DNA of 64,000 nucleotides from Ignavibacterium sp. (GTDB taxonomy: Bacteria > Bacteroidota > Ignavibacteria > Ignavibacteriales > Ignavibacteriaceae): positions 1,798,001-1,862,000 of the forward strand of contig NZ_AP026678.1 of NCBI RefSeq assembly GCF_025998815.1, in the 5' to 3' direction. The notes under the pieces are model-generated. The model was given only the letters and a program-made list of their open reading frames with translations, was not told the DNA's origin and ran no database searches. Shown here in pieces: positions 63,470 to 64,000 of this stretch (positions within the stretch are counted from its first letter, which is position 1; each line of letters opens with the position of its first letter). The position numbers and the translations under genes were made by a program.

Positions 63470-63637
63470 CTATCACTGCTTAAGTCTCAGGGCTTGATAA
63501 AGTGAAGCTGTATTTAAGAAATAAATTGTCAATCAGTTTTTTGACTAACGAAATTCGAAGACCGACTTTTTTGTGTTATACTGAGCCTGTCTGACTGTAG
63601 TCAGACAAGTCGAAGTGTTAGACACAAACTCAATATT
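63470..63637. repeat. Composite intergenic palindromic repeat
   Basis: TGTCTGACTGTAGTCAGACA (63588-63607) is a perfect palindrome. It sits inside a second dispersed-type unit, ACTGAGCC ... CGAAGTGTTAGAC, whose outer ends TGTGT and ACACA are also inverted (about 63571-63625). No gene is seen. It lies between the convergent giant fusion gene and the outer-membrane protein gene and may act as a transcription barrier. Confidence 0.6.
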
Positions 63638-64000
63638 TTATAAACCAAAATTCATCTGAACAAAAGGAGTGATAAAAAGATCTTTATTAGAATCTTTCAC
63701 TCCCAACAGAAATTGCATTGAAGCACCGGCAGAAAGAAAATAATTGTTTCCAAGCGCAAAAGATAAGCCGGGTTTAATGTTCAGGATAGAAATATCACTT
63801 TCAAGATAAACATCATTGAGTGCCAATCCGCCACCGACTTTTACTTTGAACAAATTCTGTTGAAGATATGAAACCTGAATAAATGGATTTGCAAACCAAT
63901 CATTGCGTGATGTATTAAAAGTAAGAGATGCAAATGGATTTACATTTGTCTTTTTATTTTCTTCAAGTGCTACAAAGTTAAAATCCAAAGCCCACGGAAG
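63638..64000 (-). CDS. Outer-membrane beta-barrel-like protein, C-terminal part, cut by window edge
   Basis: The frame is open to base 64000 (LPWALDFNFVALEEN...), so the true start lies outside the window. The visible 120 residues are alternating amphipathic strands (NPFASLTFNTSRNDWFANPF, VKVGGGLALNDVYLES, GNNYFLSAGASMQFLLG) ending FITPFVQMNFGL, a typical barrel C-terminus. Function is unknown. Confidence 0.7.
   Translation of the reverse strand, partial: LPWALDFNFVALEENKKTNVNPFASLTFNTSRNDWFANPFIQVSYLQQNLFKVKVGGGLALNDVYLESDISILNIKPGLSFALGNNYFLSAGASMQFLLGVKDSNKDLFITPFVQMNFGL

Overview
The window is a low-GC (visibly AT-rich), gene-dense bacterial chromosome segment. Four secreted proteins end in a type IX secretion (T9SS) C-terminal sorting domain with the signature NYPNPFNPxTKI. 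Alongside them are S46 dipeptidyl-peptidases, a DUF2723 membrane glycosyltransferase, Kdo transferase and heptosyltransferase-type GT9 enzymes (so an LPS-bearing outer membrane) and Omp28-like lipoproteins. Together these point to the Bacteroidota/Chlorobiota supergroup, most likely Ignavibacteria; this is inference from protein character, not a database match. No rRNA, tRNA, CRISPR array or prophage was seen.

Layout. 1-4.8 kb (minus): priA (cut by the window edge), a lipoprotein, an S66 carboxypeptidase and an ADP-forming acyl-CoA synthetase. 5-9.4 kb (plus): an SbtA/SbtB-type bicarbonate transporter pair behind a structured leader, an S46 peptidase, a DUF4476 protein and an SMR exporter. 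9.4-14.3 kb: DUF2459, isoaspartyl peptidase, DinB-like protein, waaA plus a GT9 enzyme, and a small protein. 14.3-24.1 kb (minus): leuS, a GxxExxY gene carried on a small inverted-repeat element, serS, an AbiE-like toxin-antitoxin pair, a heterodimeric ABC exporter and fbp. 24.2-26.1 kb: a cyclic-nucleotide-binding domain fused to aspartase.

26.1-36.4 kb is the accessory part: a T9SS protein with coding palindromes, two large secreted proteins of unknown function (one behind a perfect octanucleotide repeat suggestive of phase variation, with an HExxH motif), and an operon of lipoprotein, beta-barrel/transglutaminase protein and FecR-like protein, preceded by another lipoprotein. 36.6-44.6 kb (plus) is a secreted redox cluster: a five-heme cytochrome with a T9SS tail, two Omp28/thioredoxin-fold proteins, a further T9SS protein, a TlpA thioredoxin and an outer-membrane barrel protein.

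44.7-58.5 kb is mostly housekeeping: trmB, a DUF2723 protein, GT9, LOG, YceI, lhgO, a candidate methyltransferase/endonuclease pair split by a transposase remnant and a REP hairpin, a beta-CASP nuclease and citrate synthase. 58.7-63.5 kb encodes one 1,599-residue protein with an N-terminal acyl-AMP ligase and a C-terminal GNAT acetyltransferase. The window ends inside an outer-membrane protein gene. Intergenic gaps hold many short palindromic repeats and several convincing terminators.
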